Shown here: positions 1 to 7,472 of the stretch, in pieces
Position numbering within the stretch: the first letter of the stretch is position 1
How the letters are laid out: the number at the start of each line of letters is the position of its first letter
Assembly (NCBI GenBank): GCA_964594625.1
Contig: CAZQNC010000039.1
Span: 1 to 11,476, forward strand
Origin: CAZESS01 sp964594625
GTDB lineage: Archaea; Thermoplasmatota; E2; UBA202; DSCA01
Reading direction: 5' to 3'
Length of the DNA stretch: 11,476 nucleotides
Notes under the pieces: generated by a model
Told to the model about the DNA's origin: nothing
What the model saw: the letters and a program-made list of their open reading frames with translations, nothing else
Databases searched by the model: none
Translations under genes and position numbers: made by a program

Positions 1-1299
1 AGTCATGGGGTCCTCAGGATGAAACCCGGGGCCAGGGGATCCTCGGGATCCAGGGACAAAAAAGTGGAGCAGGCGGACACGGGTACCGTCACCCGCTACG
101 AGCGAGAGGAAAAAGACGAGTATCCGCCGTCGCCGTTCAACACCACCACGTTCCTCCGGCAGGCATCCCGCCTGGGGTTTTCCGCCGGGGCCGCCATGAA
201 AATCGCGGAGTCGCTCTACATGCGCGGCATCATCTCCTATCCGCGGACGGACAACACCGTCTACCCATCCGGATTGCCCATCACCGGCATCCTGGACAAG
301 CTGACCGAGGTCTTTCCCGACCTGGTATCCCTGACCCGGGAGAAACGACGGGGCAAGCCAACCAGAGGCAAAAAATACAGCAAAGACCACCCGCCCATCC
401 ATCCCGTCGGCGCGGCATCCCGGGACAAGCTCAACAAGCAGGAATGGCGCATCTACGAGCTCATCGTCCGCCGCTTCCTCGCCTCGCTGACCATGGACGC
501 CCGGGCCGCCGTCTCATCGGCCATGCTCGACATCGCCGGCGAAACCTTCACCGCCGAAGGATACGAGCTCCTGGAGGCAAACTGGCGGACCATCTACCCG
601 CACTACAACAAAAAAGAACATCCCCTGCATCTCACCGAGGGCGAAGCCATCGTGGTCGACGACATCGCCAAGAGCTGGCACGAGACCAAGCCACCCCGCC
701 GGTACGGGCAGGGCTCCCTCCTCGCCATGATGGAAAAAAACAACCTGGGCACCAAGTCAACCCGCCACGACATCATCGGCAAGCTCTACGCCCGCAACTA
801 CATCAGCGGGAAATGGCTCAGGCCCACCCCCACCGGCCGGGCGGTCATCGAAGCCCTGGAAAAAAGCGCCGAACGGATCACCAAGCCGGATATGACGGCG
901 GAGCTTGAGGAAGAGATGAACGAGATCGCCGAAGGAGAAAAAACCCTGGAAGACGTCGTCGACGACTCCCGCGAGCTCCTCAAACAGGCCCTCATGCAGC
1001 TCCAGCAGCGCAAAGACGTCATCGGCGAGGTCATCCAGGAAGCCATGTTCAAGCAGCGCTACATGGGAAAATGCACCGAATGCGGCGGCAACCTCATGCG
1101 CATCCGCTCCCGCCGGGGCAAACGGTTCATCGGCTGCGACAACTACCCCGACTGCACCACCAGCTACCCGCTGCCCCAGAAAGGCCGGGTGCTGTTCGAC
1201 GACGAATACTGCCCGGAATGCGGCGCCCCCATGGTCACCACTATCTACAAGGGAAAATGGACAAAATGTGTCAACCCCGACTGCCCGTCCAACGAGTAA
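1..1299 (+). CDS. topA: DNA topoisomerase I (type IA), C-terminal part, 5' end outside window
   Basis: Type IA topoisomerase: it cuts one DNA strand through a 5'-phosphotyrosine link and relaxes negative supercoils. The reading frame is open from base 1, so the Toprim domain and earlier parts lie upstream. The ATG at 19 is internal, not the start. About 432 residues are present. The active-site motif SYPRTD is encoded around 235-252, with the nucleophilic Tyr codon at 238-240. It is preceded by the typical NTTTFLRQAS helix and followed by the HPPIHP segment. Downstream comes the conserved TKSTRHDIIGKLYARNYI region. The C-terminus carries two four-Cys zinc ribbons (CxxC...C...C) at about 1072-1161 and 1207-1290, typical DNA-binding tails of archaeal and bacterial TopA. 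The TAA at 1297-1299 is 8 bases from the end of the convergent L40e gene. All key residues in the visible part are intact. Confidence 0.95.
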   Translation, partial: SHGVLRMKPGARGSSGSRDKKVEQADTGTVTRYEREEKDEYPPSPFNTTTFLRQASRLGFSAGAAMKIAESLYMRGIISYPRTDNTVYPSGLPITGILDKLTEVFPDLVSLTREKRRGKPTRGKKYSKDHPPIHPVGAASRDKLNKQEWRIYELIVRRFLASLTMDARAAVSSAMLDIAGETFTAEGYELLEANWRTIYPHYNKKEHPLHLTEGEAIVVDDIAKSWHETKPPRRYGQGSLLAMMEKNNLGTKSTRHDIIGKLYARNYISGKWLRPTPTGRAVIEALEKSAERITKPDMTAELEEEMNEIAEGEKTLEDVVDDSRELLKQALMQLQQRKDVIGEVIQEAMFKQRYMGKCTECGGNLMRIRSRRGKRFIGCDNYPDCTTSYPLPQKGRVLFDDEYCPECGAPMVTTIYKGKWTKCVNPDCPSNE

Positions 1300-1307
1300 C
1301 CAGAAAA

Positions 1308-1448
1308 TCAGGCGCCCCGGGACTTGGAGCGAAGATGGCGTGACTTGCACCGGCGGCAGCGCTTTGCCTTCGGCGGATTACGGGCATTGCACTTCATGCA
1401 GATGCGCTTGTTGAGAATCCGTTCCTCGGCTTCAGGGAAACGAGCCAT
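1308..1448 (-). CDS. rpl40e: Large ribosomal subunit protein L40e
   Basis: Small zinc-ribbon protein of the archaeal/eukaryotic 50S/60S subunit. In eukaryotes the homologue is made as a ubiquitin fusion; here it stands alone, as usual in archaea. The 46-residue product begins MARFPEAEERILNKRICMKC and ends KSRGA. Four cysteines form two CxxC pairs (CMKC and CRRC) flanking the conserved ARNPPKAKRC stretch, so the zinc site is complete. Basic residues dominate the C-terminal half, fitting rRNA contact. The ATG at 1448 was chosen because the protein then matches the family length and start. A TATA-like element lies about 25 nt upstream, suggesting a leaderless mRNA. It is easily missed by annotation because of its size. 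It converges with the topoisomerase gene. Confidence 0.95.
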   Translation of the reverse strand: MARFPEAEERILNKRICMKCNARNPPKAKRCRRCKSRHLRSKSRGA

Positions 1449-1467
1449 GGGAGGGAAAGCAGGTCCC

Positions 1468-1477
1468 CTTTTTAACG
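1468..1477 (-). promoter_or_regulatory. TATA-like promoter for L40e
   Basis: On the minus strand an AT-rich CGTTAAAAAG stretch is centred about 25 nt upstream of the L40e ATG. This is the spacing expected if transcription starts at or next to the start codon. The rest of the upstream sequence is GC-rich. Assigned from position and composition only. Confidence 0.5.
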
Positions 1478-1540
1478 TTTTGTATCACTTCCAGTGCCGC
1501 CAGCGGGCAGCGCAACCCTGCCGGCTCCCGCCGTGAACAT

Positions 1541-1549
1541 CTTTATTAG
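1541..1549 (+). promoter_or_regulatory. TATA box for the DUF63-PH operon
   Basis: CTTTATTAG stands out in GC-rich DNA, centred about 26 nt before the ATG at 1571, consistent with a leaderless transcript. With the oppositely directed L40e promoter it forms a divergent promoter region of about 120 bp. Confidence 0.6.
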
Positions 1550-1570
1550 CATGCTGCCGTTTCCCACTGG

Positions 1571-2722
1571 ATGCACCGCCGGACCGTTCTCATCGTGGCA
1601 GCCTGCATTGCCGCCGCGTTCACCGCAGCCCTGCTGCTCGCCCCGGGCGTCGTGTACGACCAGTTCATCTGGAAATATTTCGTGGGCCCCGTGGTCGCCG
1701 ACGCCGCCGGGGAACCGGTCAGCTATCACGGCGTCGAAGCATCGCCGGGGTACACCCTGCTGTCCGAGCTGGTCTACGGTCTGCTGCTCCTCGTCGCCTT
1801 CTACGGCATGTACCGCGTGCTCCGGCGGCTCAACATCACCGTCAACGCGGCCTTCATTGGCGCCGCCCTGCCGTACGTCGTGCTGGGCGCCACGCTCCGC
1901 ACCCTGGAGGACTCCGGGCTGTTCCGTGAGCCGTTCAGCTACCTGCACATTTCACCGGTCATCTACATCCAGGTCGGCGTCTACATGGCCCTGGGCCTGC
2001 TCGTCGGCATCCTCGCCGGCCGCACGACAAAAGCAAAGGGCAGACGGCTCTTCGCCGCCGCCCTGGCCGGGCTCTTCGCCGCTTTCACGGTAGCATCCGT
2101 CCTGCTGGCAGACTGGACCGCAGCCGGGGTGCCCCCGCCCGTCATGGCGGGCTTCGCCCTGCTCGCCATGGCCTGCTACCTGCTGCTCCCCCACCGGGTG
2201 ACCAGCGGCCTGTTCTCGATGGGGCTGTTCTTTCTGCTGCCGTCGCTGTACCTCATCGGCAGCTGGGTGCTCGGCGACCGGTGGAGCAGCTACAGCCAGG
2301 TCAACATGGCCATCGTGCCTCTGGTGGCAGCCCTCGCCGTGGGCATCACCGGCCTGGTCTACATGATGTCGCGATGGCGACAATGGACACCGGGCACGGA
2401 TGCCGTCAACCTGTCCCTGGTGTTCGGCCACATGGTGGACGGCTGGGTGAGCTACCTGGCCGTGGTCGACCCCCTGAACATGGGCATCAGCTACGGGGAA
2501 AAACATCCCCTCCCGCTGTATCTTATGGAAAACGCCGGCGGCATCGGCTACCCGTTAGCCAAGCTGGCGCTCATCCTGGCCATCGTCTACGGGCTGGACG
2601 TCTACCTCCACGACGAGCTCCACGACCGACCGACGTTATCCGGGCTGATAAAGTTCTTCGTGCTCGTCCTCGGCCTGTCACCGGGGCTCCGCGACCTCCT
2701 CCGCATCATCATGGGAATATGA
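1571..2722 (+). CDS. DUF63 family integral membrane protein
   Basis: A 383-residue polytopic membrane protein with roughly eight hydrophobic segments. It matches the archaeal DUF63 family as I know it. The first helix is followed by an extracytoplasmic stretch with FIWKYFVGPVVADA, then GYTLLSELVYGLLLLVAFYG, then the family-typical LPYVVLGATLRTLEDSGLF and HISPVIYIQVG. The function of DUF63 is not established, and no catalytic motif is evident. The ATG at 1571 gives a positively charged MHRR start before the first membrane segment and sits 26 nt after a TATA box. Its stop codon overlaps the start of the next gene (ATGA), so the two are probably translated together. Confidence 0.85.
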   Translation: MHRRTVLIVAACIAAAFTAALLLAPGVVYDQFIWKYFVGPVVADAAGEPVSYHGVEASPGYTLLSELVYGLLLLVAFYGMYRVLRRLNITVNAAFIGAALPYVVLGATLRTLEDSGLFREPFSYLHISPVIYIQVGVYMALGLLVGILAGRTTKAKGRRLFAAALAGLFAAFTVASVLLADWTAAGVPPPVMAGFALLAMACYLLLPHRVTSGLFSMGLFFLLPSLYLIGSWVLGDRWSSYSQVNMAIVPLVAALAVGITGLVYMMSRWRQWTPGTDAVNLSLVFGHMVDGWVSYLAVVDPLNMGISYGEKHPLPLYLMENAGGIGYPLAKLALILAIVYGLDVYLHDELHDRPTLSGLIKFFVLVLGLSPGLRDLLRIIMGI

Positions 2723-3132
2723 TGGCACTGTACACCCGCCTCCATCTCAACAAAAAAGAGCGCGTGACCTGGCAGCGGCGGATGTCCCCCCTGGCCCTCT
2801 GGCCGTTCTGGCTGCTCGGCGCCGCCACCATCTGGCTGTACGGCCTCGGGCTGCTCTTCATCGTCTACGCGGCGGTGAAATGGATACGCGTCCGGTACCT
2901 GGTCACCAACCAGCGGGTCATCCGGATGGAAGAACACTACGCGTTCCTCCTCCGCGTGGAAACCCGGGACATCGCGCTCCCAGATGTCACCGGACTGGAG
3001 GTCTCCCAGGGCAGACCGGGCAGGCTGCTGGGCTACGCCGACGTCACCGTCCGGGGCGACAGCAACGCCGTCACCATGTCCGGCCTGCGCGACATCGACG
3101 AGCTGCGCGAGGCACTGCGGCCATATCTGTAA
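2719..3132 (+). CDS. Small membrane protein with bacterial-type PH domain
   Basis: A 137-residue protein resembling the bPH_2 (YdbS-like) group. The N-terminal ~25 residues are polar and basic. One long or two short hydrophobic segments follow (about residues 28-52, WPFWLLGAATIWLYGLGLLF). A PH-like beta-rich part begins at RVRYLVTNQRVIRME, with the conserved 'YLVTNQRVI' strand-turn. Later come ETRDIALPDVTGLEV and LLGYADVTVRG, both typical of the fold. The role is unknown; such proteins are thought to act at membranes, often with a partner membrane protein. The start is either ATG 2719 or ATG 2722; 2719 gives the ATGA overlap with the DUF63 gene and is preferred. The DUF63 protein is the likeliest partner. 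Confidence 0.8.
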   Translation: MMALYTRLHLNKKERVTWQRRMSPLALWPFWLLGAATIWLYGLGLLFIVYAAVKWIRVRYLVTNQRVIRMEEHYAFLLRVETRDIALPDVTGLEVSQGRPGRLLGYADVTVRGDSNAVTMSGLRDIDELREALRPYL

Positions 3133-3134
3133 GA

Positions 3135-3144
3135 TTTTTATATC
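3135..3144 (+). promoter_or_regulatory. TATA box for threonyl-tRNA synthetase gene
   Basis: The TTTTTATATC stretch begins right after the PH-gene stop codon. It is centred about 24 nt before the synthetase ATG at 3163. This implies a separate, leaderless transcript rather than simple read-through from the upstream operon. Confidence 0.7.
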
Positions 3145-3162
3145 CAGGGATGCTTTACCCCC

Positions 3163-4977
3163 ATGAAGCTTTTGCTGCTCCACACCGATTACATCGAATA
3201 CGAGGCCAAGCAGAAGGCCATCGACAGCGCCCCGGAGCTCGAAACCATGGAGGACCGGCTGGACGAGGCCCTGGCCGTCTTCGTCGCCGTCGAACGGGGC
3301 GACGAGAGCGACATCGATGCCGTTGTCGACAACGCCGTCGGGGAGATACGCTCCGTGGCGTCAAAAGTCAGCACCGACAGCATCATGCTCTACCCCTACG
3401 CGCACCTGTCATCCGAGCTCGCCGGCATCGACACGGCGCAGGAAGCGCTCACCATGCTGCATGACCATCTCGCCGAAACGCATTCGGTCAAGCAGGCGCC
3501 CTTCGGCTGGTACAAGGCGTTCGCATTGCGCTGCAAGGGACATCCCCTGGCGGAGCTCTCCCGCACGGTCACCCCGGAGAAAAAGCAGGAGACAGCGGAG
3601 ACGGCGGCGGCGTCCACCTTCTACGTGCTCACCCCCGACGGCGACCTCGTCCAGGCCGACGACTACGACTTCGCCGGCAACGAGGAGCTCAAAAAATTCT
3701 ACGAGTACGAGGCCCACGGCAGCCGCACGGCGGAGCAGGAACCGGCGCACATCCGGCTGATGCAGGACCTCGAGCTGGTGGACTACGAGCCCGGCTCCGG
3801 GCCCGGCCACATGCGCTGGTATCCCAAGGGCCGGCTGGTGAAAAAGCTCCTGGAGCGCACCGTGGAGGACATGTGCCTCCAGGCCGGGGCGATGGAGGTC
3901 GAGACGCCGCTGATGTACGACGCCGAGCATCCAGCGTTGAAAAAATATCTGTCCAAGTTTCCCGCCCGCCAGTACCGCATATGCAGCGGCAAAGACGAGC
4001 TGTTCATGCGGTTCGCCGCCTGCTTCGGCCAGTACCTGATGGCCCACGACATGGTCATCTCCTACCGCCAGCTTCCCCTCCGGCTGTTCGAGCTGGCCCG
4101 CTCCTTCCGGCGGGAGCAGCACGGCGAGCTCTCCGGCATCAAGCGCCTCCGCTCGTTTACGATGCCCGACATGCACACCCTCTGCGCCGGCCGCGGGCAG
4201 GCCCTGGAGGAGTTCCGGCGGCAGTTCAAGCTGTCGCTCGACTGGATACGGCTCAACGAGCTCCAGGGCGAGGTAGCCGTCCGGTTCGTCCGCTCGTTTT
4301 ACGAGGACAACCGGGAGTTCGCCGCCGACCTGGCGCGGGAATGGGGGCGGCCCATCCTGGTGGAAATGTGGGACGAACGCTCCTTCTACTTCGTCGCCAA
4401 ATACGAGTTCAACATGAACGACACCGTGGGCAAATCCTTCGCTCTGTCGACGGTCCAGATAGACGTAGAAAACCCTGAATCCTTCGACATCACCTACGCC
4501 GACGAACAGGGCGAGCAGCAGCCCCCCCTGCTCCTGCACACCTCCATCTCAGGCGGCATCGACCGCTGCATCTGCGCCCTGCTCGAAGCGGAGGCGAAAA
4601 AAATGCAGCGGGGCGACAAGGGCATGCTCCCCTTCTGGCTGTCCCCGACGCAGATACGGCTCATCCCCGTCCGGGACGAGTTCATCGACGACTGCCTCAA
4701 GCTGGCCGAGGACATGCCCGCACGGGTGGACGTCGACGACCGGGATGCAAGCGTGTCGAAGCGCATCCGCACCGCGGAAAAGGAATGGGTGCCCGTCATC
4801 ATCGTCTACGGCGACCGCGAGCAGGACGGCGTGTTCCAGCCCCGCTGCCGGTTCGACTGCCCCGACAAGCTGTCATTCGACGAGCTCCAAGCCTTGATAG
4901 AAGAACACATGCAGAACCGGTGCCATGCACCATTGCCGCTGCCGCGGCTCCTGAGCCGACGACCCCGATTCCGCTAG
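3163..4977 (+). CDS. thrS: Threonyl-tRNA synthetase, archaeal type
   Basis: Class II synthetase that charges tRNA-Thr with threonine. The 604-residue length and the MKLLLLHTDYIEYEAK start fit the archaeal form. Its N-terminal editing domain (about residues 1-140) is related to D-aminoacyl-tRNA deacylases, and its KGHPLAELSR signature is at 125-134. The catalytic core follows: motif 1 around 240-275 (MEVETPLMYDAEHP), motif 2 around 309-333 (ELARSFRREQHGEL...KRLRSFTMPD) and motif 3 around 458-474 (HTSISGGIDRCICALLE). The zinc ligands expected from the family are visible as C287, H338 and H459. The anticodon-binding domain spans about 490-604 and ends with the family-typical PRLLSRRPRF. The start is supported by homology and a TATA box 24 nt upstream. 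The stop lies 3 nt from the convergent stop of the next gene. Confidence 0.97.
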   Translation: MKLLLLHTDYIEYEAKQKAIDSAPELETMEDRLDEALAVFVAVERGDESDIDAVVDNAVGEIRSVASKVSTDSIMLYPYAHLSSELAGIDTAQEALTMLHDHLAETHSVKQAPFGWYKAFALRCKGHPLAELSRTVTPEKKQETAETAAASTFYVLTPDGDLVQADDYDFAGNEELKKFYEYEAHGSRTAEQEPAHIRLMQDLELVDYEPGSGPGHMRWYPKGRLVKKLLERTVEDMCLQAGAMEVETPLMYDAEHPALKKYLSKFPARQYRICSGKDELFMRFAACFGQYLMAHDMVISYRQLPLRLFELARSFRREQHGELSGIKRLRSFTMPDMHTLCAGRGQALEEFRRQFKLSLDWIRLNELQGEVAVRFVRSFYEDNREFAADLAREWGRPILVEMWDERSFYFVAKYEFNMNDTVGKSFALSTVQIDVENPESFDITYADEQGEQQPPLLLHTSISGGIDRCICALLEAEAKKMQRGDKGMLPFWLSPTQIRLIPVRDEFIDDCLKLAEDMPARVDVDDRDASVSKRIRTAEKEWVPVIIVYGDREQDGVFQPRCRFDCPDKLSFDELQALIEEHMQNRCHAPLPLPRLLSRRPRFR

Positions 4978-4980
4978 ACA

Positions 4981-7236
4981 CTATTCAGGCCGGTTGACGT
5001 ACCAGAGCACCACGAGCGCCACCCCGAAAATCACGAGCAATATGGGGACGATGACCTGGAACAGCATCAGCAGGAAGCCGGTGGTCTGCGCGTCGTCGGC
5101 CATTGCCTCCACCGATTCCTGGCTCATCCAGTAATGGAGGTCCACGGCTTTGACCTTGGCTTCGTCGAGCTCCTGCACCTGCATTTTTTGCTGCCGCGCC
5201 CCGGCGATGCTGTCCATCAAATGCGAGGTGGACAGGTCGACCTCGGTGACCGGCATAGTCGTACCGGAAAGCTGCATCTGCGCCGCCGCGTTGCGCCCGG
5301 ATTTAACGTTTGCGGCCACGGTGGCATCGGAAAACGACAACGTGAGCTCGTAGGCCTTCATCCAGATGGGGCCGGGTACCCCGAGCAGATAGTTGAACAG
5401 GTTGACCTTTTTCACCGAGACTTTTTCCATGTCGATAACCGAGCCGCTGTTGGGCTCCACCCAGTACCGGGTCGTCGTGATATACTGGACCTCCTGCTCG
5501 ATGCCCTCCGTCGGGTCGTAGACCTGGCGGGATTCCTCCGTCTCAAACAGATAGGTATGGATGCCCTCGTGGTCCTCCTCCCGGATGAAGCGCACCGGCG
5601 ACGTGGTGGATATCTCGGTGTTCCACATCTGGTATGTCTGCTTTTCGACGCCGGGTGGAAACGTGAAAATGCCATGGCGGTACATGTCGCCGTAGTCGGG
5701 GGCTTCCTCGGCCGTATCCGCGTAGACGCCGTGCACCTCGCTGCCCGACGCCATGTCGACCACGTTGCCCGTCTCCGTGTCGTAGACCGTGGTGTTGTCC
5801 CGCAGTATGACGACCTTGCGGCCCCCGTCGTAATGGAAATCCGTCGCGGTAACCTCCCGGACCATCCGGATGTCCGTAGCGCCCTCGCCCAGAATCCAGA
5901 GCTCGCCGTCCATCTCCAGGCTGGACTGGATGTTCTCCGGGATGGTATGCAGGTCGGGGAACGACGCCGTCACCGTCCCCGTTTTCTCCACGTTGACGAT
6001 GCCGCCCGTGGCGGGCTCCACGTAGTACACGGTGTCCCCCGTATAGCTGAGGTCGATGTGCCGGTCGCTCATCCCGGGAATCTCCATGATGCCCCGGGGG
6101 TGGTCCTCCACGGACACCAGGTAGCGGTAGACGGGCAGCCCGCCCAGATTGTCCCGGCCCATGTAGCGGGCGGTGGACGCGGCGCCGATGTCGCTGTTCC
6201 ACAGCTCATAGTCGCGGGGCTCGATGCCGATGGGAAACGTCAGCCGGCCGCTCTTGTTGCTGAAATGCCGGTCGTAGCGCATCGTAGCCGGGTTGACGCC
6301 GTCGACGCTGTACGCCTGGAAGTCGGCGGGCAGCAGATTGCCGTTTGCATCGCGCGCAATTGTCTCGCTGCCGACCATGTACATCTCATCGCTGGAGGCC
6401 TCGTCCACCCATACGTGCTGCTGCACCCGGGCATTCCACCGGTCATATGGGTCGTCGCTGGCCGCGTTGGAAAGATTGAACATGGAAATGGTGCCGGAGA
6501 GCCTCGCCGTGGTGTCCAGGTCCGCGGGCATCCGGTTGAGGTCGGGGAACTGCAGGTACTGGCGGATGTGCTTGTCGTAGTCGACGATAATCCCTGTCTC
6601 CGGGTCCACCCAGGCGCTCTGCTCTCCCTCGTAGAACATCCGGGTTCCCGGCGGCGTTCCCTCGATGCCCGGGCCGATGCAGATTTCCTCCTGGCTGCCC
6701 GAGTACTTGTAGCAGGTGACGCCCTCGACGGTCTCCTCGCCCCGGTAATGGGCGGTGCCCGTGGCATCCTCGACGTCGACATATCCCTGGCGGTACACGT
6801 CGTCCATGTCGCTGTTCCAGACCACGTATGCCTTTTTATCAACGCCGACCGGGAAAATGTACTGGCCGACCCGCTCCGTGTCCCCGTATCCGCGGACGTT
6901 TTTGGAGGTAAACGGGTCGATACCCCATATGTTGGTGTCGGCCAGGTCCGGTATCGGCTGGCCGGACCGGGCACCCAGAACCGATATGTCCTCCCGGATG
7001 AGCAGCACGCCGTCCCGTTCCTCCATCGCGGTGAGCTCACGGTGTATCTCCACGTCGATGTAGTCCATCTGCATCGTGGACGTGTTGAAGATGCCGAGGT
7101 CGCCCTCGTAGACCACGGTTTTGTGCAGGTCGTCGGGAATCCGCTGCATCGACGGGGTGAGCACGAACGAGAACGACGGGGCAACAATGAAAAAAACAAG
7201 ACCGACCACAACCAGGATATGCCGCTTTCCTTTCAT
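4981..7236 (-). CDS. Exported membrane-anchored protein with three DUF3068-like modules
   Basis: A 751-residue protein with an N-terminal signal or anchor helix (residues 7-26), a long extracytoplasmic part and a C-terminal membrane helix (about 720-746) followed by a short basic tail. Three repeats of about 195 residues are visible. Each opens with a 'P-D-L-x-x-(I/M)-P' segment (about 33, 231 and 427), continues to a FP-x-G-(V/I)-(D/E)...Y-x-x-W-N box (128-141, 334-347, 526-539) and ends with a (W/Y)V(D/E)P-x-(T/S)-G box (209, 405, 592). This pattern matches DUF3068, a family of unknown function shared by actinobacteria and archaea. Only module 1 has a cysteine pair (C175, C186), possibly a disulfide. 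The region before the last helix (about 640-715) is polar. The start at 7236 was preferred to a GTG 59 codons upstream because the latter lies inside the tRNA gene. An AGGTGA ribosome-binding site directly precedes the chosen ATG. Confidence 0.85.
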   Translation of the reverse strand: MKGKRHILVVVGLVFFIVAPSFSFVLTPSMQRIPDDLHKTVVYEGDLGIFNTSTMQMDYIDVEIHRELTAMEERDGVLLIREDISVLGARSGQPIPDLADTNIWGIDPFTSKNVRGYGDTERVGQYIFPVGVDKKAYVVWNSDMDDVYRQGYVDVEDATGTAHYRGEETVEGVTCYKYSGSQEEICIGPGIEGTPPGTRMFYEGEQSAWVDPETGIIVDYDKHIRQYLQFPDLNRMPADLDTTARLSGTISMFNLSNAASDDPYDRWNARVQQHVWVDEASSDEMYMVGSETIARDANGNLLPADFQAYSVDGVNPATMRYDRHFSNKSGRLTFPIGIEPRDYELWNSDIGAASTARYMGRDNLGGLPVYRYLVSVEDHPRGIMEIPGMSDRHIDLSYTGDTVYYVEPATGGIVNVEKTGTVTASFPDLHTIPENIQSSLEMDGELWILGEGATDIRMVREVTATDFHYDGGRKVVILRDNTTVYDTETGNVVDMASGSEVHGVYADTAEEAPDYGDMYRHGIFTFPPGVEKQTYQMWNTEISTTSPVRFIREEDHEGIHTYLFETEESRQVYDPTEGIEQEVQYITTTRYWVEPNSGSVIDMEKVSVKKVNLFNYLLGVPGPIWMKAYELTLSFSDATVAANVKSGRNAAAQMQLSGTTMPVTEVDLSTSHLMDSIAGARQQKMQVQELDEAKVKAVDLHYWMSQESVEAMADDAQTTGFLLMLFQVIVPILLVIFGVALVVLWYVNRPE

Positions 7237-7270
7237 CTCGTCACCTGACAGGGAAAAATATCCCCGCTGT

Positions 7271-7280
7271 GTATAAGTAT
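7271..7280 (-). promoter_or_regulatory. TATA box for the DUF3068 protein gene
   Basis: On the minus strand ATACTTATAC is centred about 39 nt before the ATG at 7236, placing transcription start near 7250. This leaves a short leader that contains AGGTGA 5 nt before the ATG. Unlike most genes in the window, this one would have a leader and a Shine-Dalgarno site. Confidence 0.6.
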
Positions 7281-7288
7281 GTTTCGGG

Positions 7289-7294
7289 AAAAAA
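7289..7294 (-). terminator. T-run terminator after tRNA-Asp
   Basis: Six consecutive T residues on the minus strand, 7 nt beyond the tRNA discriminator base. Oligo-T tracts without a hairpin are the usual archaeal intrinsic stop signal. Confidence 0.55.
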
Positions 7295-7315
7295 GAGGGA
7301 GCGCCCCGGCCGAGA

Positions 7316-7346
7316 TTTTCATCCATGCCGCCGGATGCGACACGGC
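7316..7346 (-). other. tRNA-Asp intron 2 (T loop, 59/60), 31 nt
   Basis: A 31-nt insertion splits the T loop after A59. The T stem CCGAG/CTCGG continues into a 4-bp helix pairing T-loop bases TTCA with intron bases TGAA. The bulges are AAG (cut after AA) and AAT (cut after AA), and the intronic stem is CCGTG/CATGG. One extra A sits between that stem and the TGAA strand, so the motif is slightly relaxed. Excision restores a normal TTCAAAT loop. Confidence 0.88.
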
Positions 7347-7367
7347 TTTGAACTCGGGTCGCGAGCT

Positions 7368-7390
7368 TGCTGCAAGCCCCGCGGGGCTCT
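7368..7390 (-). other. tRNA-Asp intron 1 (canonical 37/38), 23 nt
   Basis: The 23-nt intron forms a strict bulge-helix-bulge. The anticodon stem CGAGC/GCTCG is followed by a 4-bp central helix CTGT/GCAG, with 3-nt bulges CGA (5' side, cut after CG) and CAA (3' side, cut after CA). An intronic stem GAGCCC/GGGCTT closes a CGCG loop. This is the standard substrate of the archaeal tRNA-splicing endonuclease. Confidence 0.93.
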
Positions 7391-7449
7391 CGACAGGCTC
7401 GCATGATAACCACTACACTACCGGGGCTCAGACTGGTATAGCATTCCCG

Positions 7450-7456
7450 TTAATAA
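7450..7456 (-). promoter_or_regulatory. TATA-like promoter for tRNA-Asp
   Basis: TTATTAA on the minus strand is centred 26 nt upstream of the first base of the mature tRNA, between the metallopeptidase stop codon and the tRNA. Confidence 0.5.
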
Positions 7457-7472
7457 CATTTTCCGTTTCTCG

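Larger units (their letters stand above)
7302..7427 (-). tRNA. tRNA-Asp: tRNA-Asp (GTC) with two introns
   Basis: The 126-nt gene is read on the minus strand. Exons are 7427-7391, 7367-7347 and 7315-7302. Removing the two insertions gives a clean 72-nt cloverleaf. The acceptor stem pairs GCCCCGG with CCGGGGC, with discriminator G73 and no encoded CCA. The D arm is GTGTAGTGGTTATCAT. The anticodon stem is CGAGC/GCTCG with loop CTGTCGA, so the anticodon is GTC. The variable loop is CGAC. The T stem is CCGAG/CTCGG with loop TTCAAAT. The first intron is at the canonical position 37/38 and the second is in the T loop at 59/60. Without splicing neither the anticodon loop nor the T arm and acceptor closure can form, so the genomic sequence alone would look broken. 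A TATA-like TTATTAA lies 26 nt upstream and a T6 run lies downstream. I did these pairings by hand and they are exact. Confidence 0.95.

Noticed and set aside
3409..4539. 376-codon minus-strand frame
   Set aside because: Shadow of threonyl-tRNA synthetase, whose frame is unambiguous.
5134..7248. A 704-codon open frame on the + strand
   Set aside because: It is antisense to the DUF3068 protein, has a composition typical of a GC-rich shadow frame and no recognisable domains. The minus-strand frame has a signal peptide, repeats and an anchor.
7237..7413. 59-codon upstream extension of the DUF3068 gene from a GTG
   Set aside because: It would translate the tRNA-Asp gene. The TATA box at 7271-7280 and the AGGTGA site support the ATG at 7236.
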